A stretch of 64,000 nucleotides of DNA from Symsagittifera roscoffensis (Eukaryota; Xenacoelomorpha; Acoela; Convolutidae): contig NC_087065.1 of the NCBI RefSeq assembly GCF_963678635.1, positions 7,711,209 to 7,775,208 of the forward strand, read 5' to 3'. Below are positions 46,718 to 56,243 of this stretch, piece after piece (positions within the stretch are counted from its first letter, which is position 1; each line of letters starts with the position of its first letter). Under the pieces are notes generated by a model, which saw only the letters and a list, made by a program, of their open reading frames with translations, was not told the DNA's origin and ran no database searches. The position numbers and the translations under genes are program-made.

Positions 46718-49700
46718 TTAATTTGACTGCCGTTGCTCATCGTCGAACTCCACCTCGGGTTTCGACCAGTCGTCAACCCACTCATCGTTGTGATCATCGA
46801 CTATGTCAATGTCCTGTGACACTGTTATTTCCTCTAAACCCACTACTTCCTCCACTATTTTCTTTAGATCTATCCTATCCACTACAAAGTCGTCACTGTA
46901 AGGATTGTATTTCTTTCTTAGTCTCGTCCCGTCTTTCTGACGAGTCTGCATCGTGAACGGAAGATCTGGTTCCATGTTCTTGGGAACCTCTGTCTGTTCG
47001 GAATCCTGCCAACCTTCCTCTGCGTAGGGCAAGGTTTCATCGTCCGCTTCGATCTGTTCGTTTGGATCCAGGTCCAATGGTGTATCCGTACCTTCCTCTA
47101 CGACTTCGTTTCCATCGTTCTTCTCCCTGGTGCCTTTTTCATTGACCTCACAAGCAGGATCCATCATTAGATAATCCCCTTCTTCCATGTCTGCAGGTAT
47201 ACACCAGTCTTCTGTCGATGGATTGTGTGGCTTGATCTTCTCGTAGTGGGCGGCTCGGCCAGTACTCAGTCTATAAAAGCGTCCCTCTTGGTGCACCTCT
47301 GTATTCATGAAGGGTCCCCTCCACTTCTTCAGAAGCTTTTTTGTCCCTTTCGGTGGTATAACGTTCTGAAATACCCATACGTAGTCTCCCACCGAGTAAG
47401 CCTTTGCACCAGCTGCTTTCTTGTCGAATCTTTTCCTCTGCCTTGCCTGTGCCTGCTGAGTGTTTCGTCTACACAAGTCGTTCAACTCCTGTTGGCGTCT
47501 GATCACGTCCCTCACGTAGACCTGTGGGGATGTTTTCTTTCCCTCATACTCTGGGTAGAAGAATGTCAAGGGTAAAGACTTCTCGTGTCCCGTCAGCATC
47601 ATGTGTGGACTGACTCCAGTGGTGGAGTGTTGCGTGCTATTATAAGCTCCCATCACCTGTGGAAGGTATCTGTCCCAATCGGTCATGTACCTGGAACAAT
47701 ATACTCTCAGCATCGACACTAACGTCCTATTCTGTCTTTCCACTAAGCCATTCGTCTGAGGGTGGTATGTCGTGGAGTGAGCCTGAGCGACTTGTGACCG
47801 TCTCATAAGCTCTTTCGTAAGCTCGCCTACGAAAGCCGTTCCATTGTCCGATTGAAACGTCATTGGACATCCGTGTCTTGCTATCCACGTATTGATCAGG
47901 TGGTCGCATGTCTCTTCCGCCGAGGCAGTTATGCAGGGCACGGCCTCTGCATACCTCGTGAAGTGATCTATCATGACCAAGACTTGGTTGTAACCGCTGT
48001 CTGTCATGCATATCTTCTGGTGATCTATCTGCACCACCTCGTTGAATTCAGACGACTCAATTGATTGTAAAGGAAATCGCAACTTCCTAGGATCCTTGAC
48101 CTGTTGGCATGACAGACATGCTGTCACCCATTTCTCGCATGCCTTTTTCATCCCAGGCCACTCAAAGCGCTTCAGGATCCTCTGATACACTTTGTCGATC
48201 CCTTGATGGCCCATCTGATCATGCGACCTGAATAATAGTTCTGTCTGATAGAGTTGCGGCAACACTATCGCGTTATATTTGTATAAGACCTTGTCTTCTT
48301 CTCTTCTCCTGCAAGCCACGATCCCGTCCTTGTTCAGATATAATCTCCCCTCCTTCTGCATGAAGTATTGTCTCAGGATCCTATAGCTGTCTTCTTCCAG
48401 GTCACCTTTGTCAGGTGCACCGTTTTCTATCCACCTTTTTAGGTTGCTTGTCATGCGATCATTTCTCTGCGCCCTTAGAAGGTCCGAGAGTCTGTACCTC
48501 GCCTTCAAGTACGTCTTCATGATTCTCATCTGACTGTTCAGCTCGTTGGGCTGATGTGTGTCTTCTTCCATCTTAACGCACCAAATCTTCGCCAACGGTT
48601 GTGTTTCTTGTTGAAACGGCTGAAGATCAGTCCTGACTACCTCTTTCTGCGGCAACAGGCTTATCGAACGTTTCGATACCGCTATCGTTTCTAAGTCATC
48701 CGCTGCGTTGTCAAAGACTCTTTCGCTTGGTATTAGGTAGCGATCACTGTCAGGATCCTGGTACACCTCTCTGTCCAGGTTTCTCGCCCGAGTTTCCACT
48801 AGTAGCGTGTGTATCGCCAGTTCTGACAGTTCTGATCCCGAGGTCGAATCCCTGTCTGAATAGGTGTTCATTCTCGAGCTTTCTGACTTATCATCCGTCG
48901 AAGGTGTTGTGCCGGAGACTGCACGCTCCTCCAGATCATGTCCGTATTTCCTTCGCATCCATCTGAACTCCCCGGACAAAACTTTGTTCTCTAGGTCCTG
49001 TTTCTCATCAGGAATTTTCTCGTCTATCTCGGACTCCCCGGACAAATTCACTTGTCCCGGGTGTTGATCTTGTGATTGCTGGTTTTTCTCCTCATCCTTC
49101 TCCCCGGACAAATAGTCTTGCAGAAGATTTTGTTCTACCTCTTCACCCTCTTTTTCCCGGTCTACAAAGGTGACGGTTTTCTTTCGCTTGCTGCTCCCCT
49201 GTTCTTTCCGTCCGTAAGAAGTACTGGTTAAAATCTCTTGGGGTATTGAGGATACTAGTTGCTGAACTATTGTCCTACAATCCCTCTTGTTCTCTTCGTG
49301 CTGTTGTCTGGACGGCATGATCTTCACTTTCTTACTGACTGTTAGCGATGCCACTGCTGCTGTCCACTCGGGGTCATCTCTGGTCACTTCTCTTTCTAAC
49401 AATCCACCCAGCATCCGCATTACTTGTGGTGTGACTTGCACCGTTTTATCCAATAATGAGAGGCTGTTTATATTCATGCGAGAGAGTTCTTGCTGGACCA
49501 GGTTCGAGCGCAGCAACAAATCTAAGGGGACTGGATCCTCCTTGGACAGGATCTTTATCTCAGCTGCTTTCTCTACAGGTAACTCCGGATGCCCTGGAAT
49601 TGGATGTCCAGACTTATCCAACCATCTCGTTAAGGGAAGCGCCTCATAAGTTTCTTTGTCCAGAAACGAGAATCCCTCCTTTACTTCCGCCTGATTGGCC

Positions 49701-52700
49701 TGCTTCTGCTCCAATCTTTCATAGAACTCAGTTTTCTTGCTGAGACTGTCAGCATTCTGATGTTTATCACGCATCCTATGTTCGATTATCATATGGTAGC
49801 CATCCAATCTGACTATCCATCTACCAATATAACTCTGATCCATCGAGTAGGTCTTCAACCAGGATAACGCTCTGTTGTCCACGCGTAACTTGAAGGGAGC
49901 GCTCCCCAAGTATGCACGGTACTTTTCCACGAAGGTGACTACTGCAAACATCTCTGCTTTCGGTGCGCCATATTTCATCTCTGTGTCACTCAAGACCTTG
50001 CTGCCGTATGCAATGGGACGGAGGACTGTTCTTCCGTTCCATTCTTGCTCCTGATGCAATATTCCTGAGATGGCCACTACCGATGCGTCTGTGTCAAGGA
50101 CATACATGCCCTTTTCTGTAGGCATGCCCAGCACTGGCGCTTCGCACAGTTCCCGCTTTATGTTCTCGAAAGCAACTTGTGCCTCATCATTCCATTCAAA
50201 CTTTTTCCCTTTGTTGCGCATCAGCTTCTGCATCGGGTACACCTTGTCCGCGTATCCTTTTATGAATTCTCGGTAGTAATTGGCAAACCCTAGGAAGCTC
50301 ATGAGCTGTGTGTCCGTTCTAGGAGCTTTCCATGTCAGCACAGCCTCTACTGCTTCTGGATCTGGCCTCACACCATGCCGGTCCACCATTCTCCCCAGGT
50401 ACTTGATCGAATCCCTAAGGATTTCACATTTCGATGGTTTGCATTTCAAGCCTGCTCTTTTCATACATCCGAAGACCTCATCGAGTCGATCAATGTGATC
50501 CTCCAGGGTTGGTGTCGCTATGACTACGTCGTCCACGTAGCACATCAAGAGATTCCCGTACTTTTTGGTCACTCCTGTCAAAGCCTGAGCCATCAGCCTT
50601 TGAAAGGTTGCTGTTGCATTGCACAAGCCGAAGGGCATCCTCTTCCACTGGTACAACCCCAATTCGCACGCGAATCCTGTTTTCTCCCTGTCCTTCTTTC
50701 GCAGAGGAACCTGCCAGAAGGCAGAACCCAAGTCCAATGTGGTGAAGAACTTTGCATCACCAAGTTTGGATAGGCTCTCGTCTATTCGCGGTATCGGGTA
50801 CGCATCTTTAATCGTTACCGCGTTCAAGTAACGAAAGTCGCAACAAAATCTAAGCTGCCCCCCTTTCTTTTTCGCCATTACTACTCCGCAAGCCCATGGT
50901 GATTTCGAGGGTTCTATCATGTCGTATTCAAGCAACATTTCTATTTCCGCTCGGCACGCTTCCGATTTATGTGGCGTCATTCGCCTTGCGCCTTCCCTAT
51001 GGGGAACGGCGCCCTCTTCTAGTTCGATTTCGTGTTCGACGAAATTACAGCAACCGATGTCCGCCTTATGTTTTGAAAATACTTCGGCGTTCCGATCTAG
51101 GAGGTCCCGCAATTTTTCAAAATCTCCCTCACCTATTTTTCCTTTTAAATGTTCTATTTCTGGCAAAACCGGTTTGTCAGAATCTAGTTCATATGACGAG
51201 GGGCGTTCCGGAAAATTCGAGCAGCTTGATAAGCCGTCGTCCGTTTCGGATTTCATTGAAAACAATTTACGAATAGATTTTAATTCATCAATCCTCTTTA
51301 AAATTTTATCTTTATTTGCATGATAAGGACAGTCTTTCACACTATATTTCTTCAAGTTTTGTGTCTCTTCATAGTCGGTCCTCATCGGCAATGCGTAACC
51401 AAGCTTCTTTCCACGCTGGATTGAAACCGTGGTGTCCAGTGTGTTCAACAACACACTGACACACAGTCCGTTTCGCGTTACCGAGAAGCTCCGGCCTAAA
51501 ATCACCGAACTCTGACTATTTGGATTCGGTACTAAGCAAACCTGTTTACTATCACTTAACGAATTTAAATTTCTCATTCTAAAAATCGCTACTACAGCTT
51601 GTCCTGGTTGTAACTTTACTTTTCTATCCAAAAAAACTGGTACCTTATTTTCATCTGTTATTATCCTATTAATGGGTCTCTTAACATACTTTCGGTCCGG
51701 GTTTCTAATCCGTATTAGACCGTTGTTTAAGTCAATCATCACGTCAAAGTTCCTGACAAAATCTCTGCCCAAGATGAATTGGTCGGCGTCGTCCAGATTC
51801 TCTACCACCAGGAAGCTCATCCAAAGGTTCCGTCCTCCCATGTGAAGGACCGTCACCGGTGTCCTTCCGGCTACGTAGATAGCTCCTCGATTTGCAGCGG
51901 CTAGTCGGAGATTCGTAGGAATCAGATCTTCCCGCGTGAAGCCCATTCTTTCCCAGGTCTTTATCGGCATCACACTCACCACCGCGCCTGTGTCCAGAAG
52001 CCCTGTGACTCCGATTTTTGTTCCGTTGGTGTCGAGCAGGTGTGCTGTCACATCTGCTTCATATCCAATATGTACCGCGTCTTGTTCCATCATGGCGTCA
52101 TGGCCTATCCTGCGGACTTTGAGTTCCTCTTCACCCAAATAGATCTGCCCCATTTGGTCATCATCTGTTGTTATGTAAGTCCTGGTGTAAATGCTGATTC
52201 CATCCACGTTCAGCATTATTTGATACGGCCCATAGACCTCCAAGTAGCGTCCATGAAGTTTCTTCATGCGAGGGCCACCCGTCGTTAGTAGTGCTCGCAC
52301 AGCTCTCGACTCAGTGCGTGGCTCCACCTGCCTCAGATAATCTGCATATGTGTCCAAATGCATTAAAGTGAACTCTGATGGTTCACTCAAATTTCTTATT
52401 ACCTGGTGTCCAGCCACTGAGATTATCGACTGTATCTTCTTTCCCTGTGGCGCCATGCCGAACCTCTTACCGGAGATCACTTTAAGTTTCATATCTAAAC
52501 TGCTTGGTGTTTTCGTCTCCTCGAACTCCGTTGCTTCGAAGGTATTCAGTTGCTCCTGAAGCTTTTCATTTTCCAGTTCAAGTTTCACTCTTTGTTCGAT
52601 CTCTTTCGTCACCAGTTCCTGTTGTACTCTATTTAGAGCATCCTTTGCGGCTGCCTTGTAATCGATCTTGAAGTCATCGGCCGCAGTTGCTGGTTCCGGT

Positions 52701-55471
52701 TCACATGCTTCTCCTGTTACCGCTTGCATTTTCTTTGCCGCCAGCTCTTGAGGTTTGTCCTTCCTGCGTGCCTCTGCTTCGTTTAAAAGTCGAGCCTTGC
52801 TCGCTTTCACTCCTGATAAAGCTTCTTCATGCCTTGGATGCTTGATGTCTGCCACTGCATCCCAGAATTGTGGACAGTCTGATTTAAAATGACCTTCCAA
52901 GTTGCAAAAGAAACACCTCGGGCCGAATTTCGCAATTACTCCTCTCATGAAATCCTCATGTTCCAACTCTGACGCATCTTCGTCCTCGAGGCTAAAGCCT
53001 ATTGCTTTCATGCCTTGTTTATAAGCTGGGCATGCTGACACATGATGGTCTGTTGAACTACAATTAGCACAAGAGCGTCTCTTGTCCATATCGTCCCTCG
53101 GTTTGTACCAATTGTTCCCTTGGTTCGCTGGTCCGTTGTTAAAATTGCCATAATTGTTCTTGTAATATCCAGATCTCGAAGGAGGTTTCAGCAATAGATA
53201 CTCTTTCGATTTGAGTCTCAACTCCTCCGGTGTTGGCGCGTTAGTTGATAGTGGTGTGTAATGCGTTGCTAGCATCGTACGAAGTTCATCGTTTTTCACA
53301 CCATCGATGAATTTTGAGGCTACGGCCAGGTTCATCCTTCGATTTGACTCATCCGGTTGGCTGCGTCTTCTCAGCATTTCCAAATCATCGAGAAACTTGT
53401 CTATAGTTTCATCTTCCCGCTGCCTCCGTTTCTCGAAGCGCATCATCGCCTGGTGCCCCTGCACCCCTGATCCGAAACGGTTTAATAAAATTTCGAAGAT
53501 TTTCTCAGCAGTGTCACGTTGATACTGTTTCTTGGCCATGACACAGTTCAGGGCTGTCCCTTCTAAGTTGCTGGTGAGCGCGCTGCATTCCTGTCTCTCA
53601 GACAAGTCTTCTTCCTCGAAATGCAGCTTCATTACCTCTATCCAGGTATCAATACAGCCATCAGATTCGTCTTTGTAGCATCTTGGTTTCTTAAAGACTC
53701 TTCTGGACTTTTCACTGCGTTCATTGGTTCTAGATAACCTCGTCAGGAACGTCTCCAAAGACCTGTTCAGGGGTTCAAATGCTGTGGCCATTGCTGTAGC
53801 ATCCCTTGAGTGTCCCGCCTGAGTGTCCTCACACCTTGTCGAAGGCTCTGTGTGCGGTACATCCCTACAATCCGAATCACCATAAGCGTTTCCCGCTTGG
53901 CCCATGTGACTCCTCCTCGGGCTTGTATGCCCCATGTTGCCAGAATTGCTTCTCCCGGTCGCATGTGTGCTTTGCGTTGGTCGTTCATTCGAGGTTTGTC
54001 TGTTCCCCGTTGAACTTGCTCTACTGTTCGGGCCCCATGCTGTATTACCCCTTGTGGTATAGCCTGATGAACTGCCCCTGCCTCTAGTGGATCCATTTGT
54101 CTTCCTCCTTTGATGTTCATTGAAGTTCACCCTCGGTTCCCTGCTGGGACCTCCCGAGTTCGGCTCTCCTTCTTTTGGTCCACTCTTGCTGCTTAGTAGC
54201 CCGTCCAACCTATCCATGATAGCCTGCGTTCGCCTCTCCATCATCGCGTCTATCTTTGTGTCAAGAGACCCAAGAGACTGCTCTTGCTGAATTCTTAACT
54301 TCTCCATGTCGGCTCTTAAGCGTAAATCCCTCTGTTCCGCCTCTCTTGTCATTCGCGACAAGTTCCTCGTCATATGTTCGTCTGTTCTTTCTTTCAAGCG
54401 TTTTTCGCTTCTGTCAACTTCTTGTCTGTTGCGGTTTATTTCTTCCCGCAGACTTTCTCTTTCAATGTGAACTGCTCTTTCCAGTTCACTCATCCTTATC
54501 GACATCTGTTCATTTTGTTCTCCTAAACTGCCCACTATGTTGTTTAAGGCTTCCTCTAGTGCCGCCCCGTTATCCATGAGTGGCGTCACATGTGGTGGTG
54601 TAACTCTGTCGGTCCCAGGTAGCTTCGTGCTGGTAGAGATCCGGGCCTTGACTCTCTGTCTTGACGTTTTATCATTATCTATTTCAGGATCCGCTAACGC
54701 GTTGCCTAGCCCTCCGGTTCTACTCTCTCCAGTTTGTGGCTCTGAACTTGTCCTAATCGCGAAGTCTTTTGACTGGCCTGGTGTGTTTGCCTCTTTGCTT
54801 ATCGTTGTCACTACACCAAATTTATCCATAGTTCTAGTCTCTCTTCCGACGTGTGCCTCACTCTCCTGGATCGAACTATTGAGACTGACTTGAGATCCAA
54901 AGTCCCCTTGCTCCTCTTCATCCTCTTCCTCCTGGGACTCCCCATCGTTTCCTGCTCCTCCTCCCATGCTGAATGGAAAGATGTTTCCGAAGGTGTTCTT
55001 CATTCTTTCTGAGAACGATGATGAGGTTGTTTGTTTTCCAGTTCCGCTTGCCATCATAGTGTTGTCTGTCGGAGATCTTCTAGTTGCCGTTACTTCAGTT
55101 GAGATGTCGGACAGTTCCGACATCTCCTCTCGATCCAACGTCCCGGTGGAAGTGGCAAAATCATGGCCTTGTTCTACCGGAGTAGATTCACTCGCCAGCC
55201 TTCTGCCTCTCCCTTCCAGTCCATTTACTCCCTGGTTGTCGTTCATGGTATGGTCCGTATTGACCTCCACTTCTAACAGTTCTCTTCGCTCTTCTGAGGT
55301 CTTTTGACTTCTCGTTTCAACCATTCTGCCTGAAACCGTCCCCTTTTTATCGGACCGGGTTCGCTTGATCCAATCCACGAAAGGATCGGTCATCGTTTTT
55401 CTTTGCTTTTCAGGTATGAATTTCCTAGAGCTATTACCTCGTTTTGGTATCCTTGACTTGTCTAAACTCAT
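46718..55471 (-). CDS. Gag-Pol polyprotein of Ty3-type retroelement, 2917 aa
   Basis: A single frame encodes Gag and Pol with no frameshift. The N-terminal ~590 residues are charged and low-complexity. A capsid-like Gag region spans about 594-750 (DTWIEVMKLHFEEEDL, ETIDKFLDDLEML). Two CCHC zinc knuckles lie at about 800 and 853 (CFFCNLEGHFKSDC). The retropepsin active site is LLDTGAVV at about D1160. RT has YVDD at 1645-1648 and DLGSAFWQVPL; RNase H follows (DTDAS, RVDNRAL, NADSLS). A long spacer of about 500 residues precedes the integrase HHCC region (~2420-2457) and the catalytic D2483, D2542 and E2578, the last two spaced D-35-E. A GPF-type C-terminal domain is near 2721, and an acidic tail follows. 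No chromodomain is seen. ATG 55471 has A at -3. Confidence 0.97.
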   Translation of the reverse strand: MSLDKSRIPKRGNSSRKFIPEKQRKTMTDPFVDWIKRTRSDKKGTVSGRMVETRSQKTSEERRELLEVEVNTDHTMNDNQGVNGLEGRGRRLASESTPVEQGHDFATSTGTLDREEMSELSDISTEVTATRRSPTDNTMMASGTGKQTTSSSFSERMKNTFGNIFPFSMGGGAGNDGESQEEEDEEEQGDFGSQVSLNSSIQESEAHVGRETRTMDKFGVVTTISKEANTPGQSKDFAIRTSSEPQTGESRTGGLGNALADPEIDNDKTSRQRVKARISTSTKLPGTDRVTPPHVTPLMDNGAALEEALNNIVGSLGEQNEQMSIRMSELERAVHIERESLREEINRNRQEVDRSEKRLKERTDEHMTRNLSRMTREAEQRDLRLRADMEKLRIQQEQSLGSLDTKIDAMMERRTQAIMDRLDGLLSSKSGPKEGEPNSGGPSREPRVNFNEHQRRKTNGSTRGRGSSSGYTTRGNTAWGPNSRASSTGNRQTSNERPTQSTHATGRSNSGNMGHTSPRRSHMGQAGNAYGDSDCRDVPHTEPSTRCEDTQAGHSRDATAMATAFEPLNRSLETFLTRLSRTNERSEKSRRVFKKPRCYKDESDGCIDTWIEVMKLHFEEEDLSERQECSALTSNLEGTALNCVMAKKQYQRDTAEKIFEILLNRFGSGVQGHQAMMRFEKRRQREDETIDKFLDDLEMLRRRSQPDESNRRMNLAVASKFIDGVKNDELRTMLATHYTPLSTNAPTPEELRLKSKEYLLLKPPSRSGYYKNNYGNFNNGPANQGNNWYKPRDDMDKRRSCANCSSTDHHVSACPAYKQGMKAIGFSLEDEDASELEHEDFMRGVIAKFGPRCFFCNLEGHFKSDCPQFWDAVADIKHPRHEEALSGVKASKARLLNEAEARRKDKPQELAAKKMQAVTGEACEPEPATAADDFKIDYKAAAKDALNRVQQELVTKEIEQRVKLELENEKLQEQLNTFEATEFEETKTPSSLDMKLKVISGKRFGMAPQGKKIQSIISVAGHQVIRNLSEPSEFTLMHLDTYADYLRQVEPRTESRAVRALLTTGGPRMKKLHGRYLEVYGPYQIMLNVDGISIYTRTYITTDDDQMGQIYLGEEELKVRRIGHDAMMEQDAVHIGYEADVTAHLLDTNGTKIGVTGLLDTGAVVSVMPIKTWERMGFTREDLIPTNLRLAAANRGAIYVAGRTPVTVLHMGGRNLWMSFLVVENLDDADQFILGRDFVRNFDVMIDLNNGLIRIRNPDRKYVKRPINRIITDENKVPVFLDRKVKLQPGQAVVAIFRMRNLNSLSDSKQVCLVPNPNSQSSVILGRSFSVTRNGLCVSVLLNTLDTTVSIQRGKKLGYALPMRTDYEETQNLKKYSVKDCPYHANKDKILKRIDELKSIRKLFSMKSETDDGLSSCSNFPERPSSYELDSDKPVLPEIEHLKGKIGEGDFEKLRDLLDRNAEVFSKHKADIGCCNFVEHEIELEEGAVPHREGARRMTPHKSEACRAEIEMLLEYDMIEPSKSPWACGVVMAKKKGGQLRFCCDFRYLNAVTIKDAYPIPRIDESLSKLGDAKFFTTLDLGSAFWQVPLRKKDREKTGFACELGLYQWKRMPFGLCNATATFQRLMAQALTGVTKKYGNLLMCYVDDVVIATPTLEDHIDRLDEVFGCMKRAGLKCKPSKCEILRDSIKYLGRMVDRHGVRPDPEAVEAVLTWKAPRTDTQLMSFLGFANYYREFIKGYADKVYPMQKLMRNKGKKFEWNDEAQVAFENIKRELCEAPVLGMPTEKGMYVLDTDASVVAISGILHQEQEWNGRTVLRPIAYGSKVLSDTEMKYGAPKAEMFAVVTFVEKYRAYLGSAPFKLRVDNRALSWLKTYSMDQSYIGRWIVRLDGYHMIIEHRMRDKHQNADSLSKKTEFYERLEQKQANQAEVKEGFSFLDKETYEALPLTRWLDKSGHPIPGHPELPVEKAAEIKILSKEDPVPLDLLLRSNLVQQELSRMNINSLSLLDKTVQVTPQVMRMLGGLLEREVTRDDPEWTAAVASLTVSKKVKIMPSRQQHEENKRDCRTIVQQLVSSIPQEILTSTSYGRKEQGSSKRKKTVTFVDREKEGEEVEQNLLQDYLSGEKDEEKNQQSQDQHPGQVNLSGESEIDEKIPDEKQDLENKVLSGEFRWMRRKYGHDLEERAVSGTTPSTDDKSESSRMNTYSDRDSTSGSELSELAIHTLLVETRARNLDREVYQDPDSDRYLIPSERVFDNAADDLETIAVSKRSISLLPQKEVVRTDLQPFQQETQPLAKIWCVKMEEDTHQPNELNSQMRIMKTYLKARYRLSDLLRAQRNDRMTSNLKRWIENGAPDKGDLEEDSYRILRQYFMQKEGRLYLNKDGIVACRRREEDKVLYKYNAIVLPQLYQTELLFRSHDQMGHQGIDKVYQRILKRFEWPGMKKACEKWVTACLSCQQVKDPRKLRFPLQSIESSEFNEVVQIDHQKICMTDSGYNQVLVMIDHFTRYAEAVPCITASAEETCDHLINTWIARHGCPMTFQSDNGTAFVGELTKELMRRSQVAQAHSTTYHPQTNGLVERQNRTLVSMLRVYCSRYMTDWDRYLPQVMGAYNSTQHSTTGVSPHMMLTGHEKSLPLTFFYPEYEGKKTSPQVYVRDVIRRQQELNDLCRRNTQQAQARQRKRFDKKAAGAKAYSVGDYVWVFQNVIPPKGTKKLLKKWRGPFMNTEVHQEGRFYRLSTGRAAHYEKIKPHNPSTEDWCIPADMEEGDYLMMDPACEVNEKGTREKNDGNEVVEEGTDTPLDLDPNEQIEADDETLPYAEEGWQDSEQTEVPKNMEPDLPFTMQTRQKDGTRLRKKYNPYSDDFVVDRIDLKKIVEEVVGLEEITVSQDIDIVDDHNDEWVDDWSKPEVEFDDEQRQSN
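48967..49110 (-). promoter_or_regulatory. Three internal copies of polypurine-tract sequence (pol spacer)
   Basis: The + strand CTCCCCGGACA occurs at 48967-48978, 49033-49044 and 49099-49110. The first two match the 12-base sequence at the terminal tract fully; the third differs in its first base. They lie 66 bases apart in the RNase H-integrase spacer, encoding LSGE each time. They could be extra plus-strand primers, or simply a protein repeat. Confidence 0.4.
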
Positions 55472-56243
55472 TCTTTATTTGTCACTTTCCTATGCCTACT
55501 CTTGACTCAATTGTTAGAGACCTTATAGTTTCATTAACAATGACACAACACAATAAATTTCACCAGATTCTATTAAATAGTGACCACGAATCCCTGTATG
55601 TTGTCAGAGTACAGTTTGTATAAAATTTATTCACACTAGCCGATTATCGGTCCAAAGATCTGGAAACTAGCACAATATGATGTTATCAGTCAATTTAAAA
55701 GATAGTGTAGTCACCACCCAATCAAGCACAGTTTAGGTTGATTTAAAATCAAAAACAAAAAATATATATTGACACAATATGAATGTATATATAAAAAAAA
55801 CGTATGTGTCTTGTACTCTTAGTCGGTCGCAGTACAATAGTCGAACCTGTCTTTTAAAGAAAAAGCTTTCCCTGCTTGGTGCTGCACCAAACAGACAAAA
55901 CTTTGAAGGCAGTAATTTTCTCAAGTGGGCGTCTATTGCACCCACCGAGTACTGTGTTACCTATCTGCCTTCGGACTGCCCGAGCTAGACCTACTAAAGT
56001 CCTCAGGGCAGTCACTTTTCCCAAAAACGTATTATGTCCAATCCACACCAATGAACCACGTTCTCTTTAATTTAGACTTAGTGTCGCGAATATCCGAGTT
56101 TGGACTTGTTTTGTATTAGTCTTGTTCTTATCGAAAGGCAAGTTACCAGCGCAGTCACTGATACCTAGCCTGTGTATTAATAACTTAATACTTCTCACTT
56201 TTTAGTCTTTCTTTCGTTCACCTAAGTCCTTAATAAAAAAAAT

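Noticed and set aside
36491-46956. Many + strand open frames of 60-243 codons opposite the retroelement genes
   Set aside because: They lie wholly antisense to long intact frames with clear or intact coding content and have no domains; they are shadows of the real genes.
46718-47330. Chromodomain at the integrase C-terminus
   Set aside because: After the GPF-type segment the sequence is acidic and low-complexity, with no aromatic-cage pattern.
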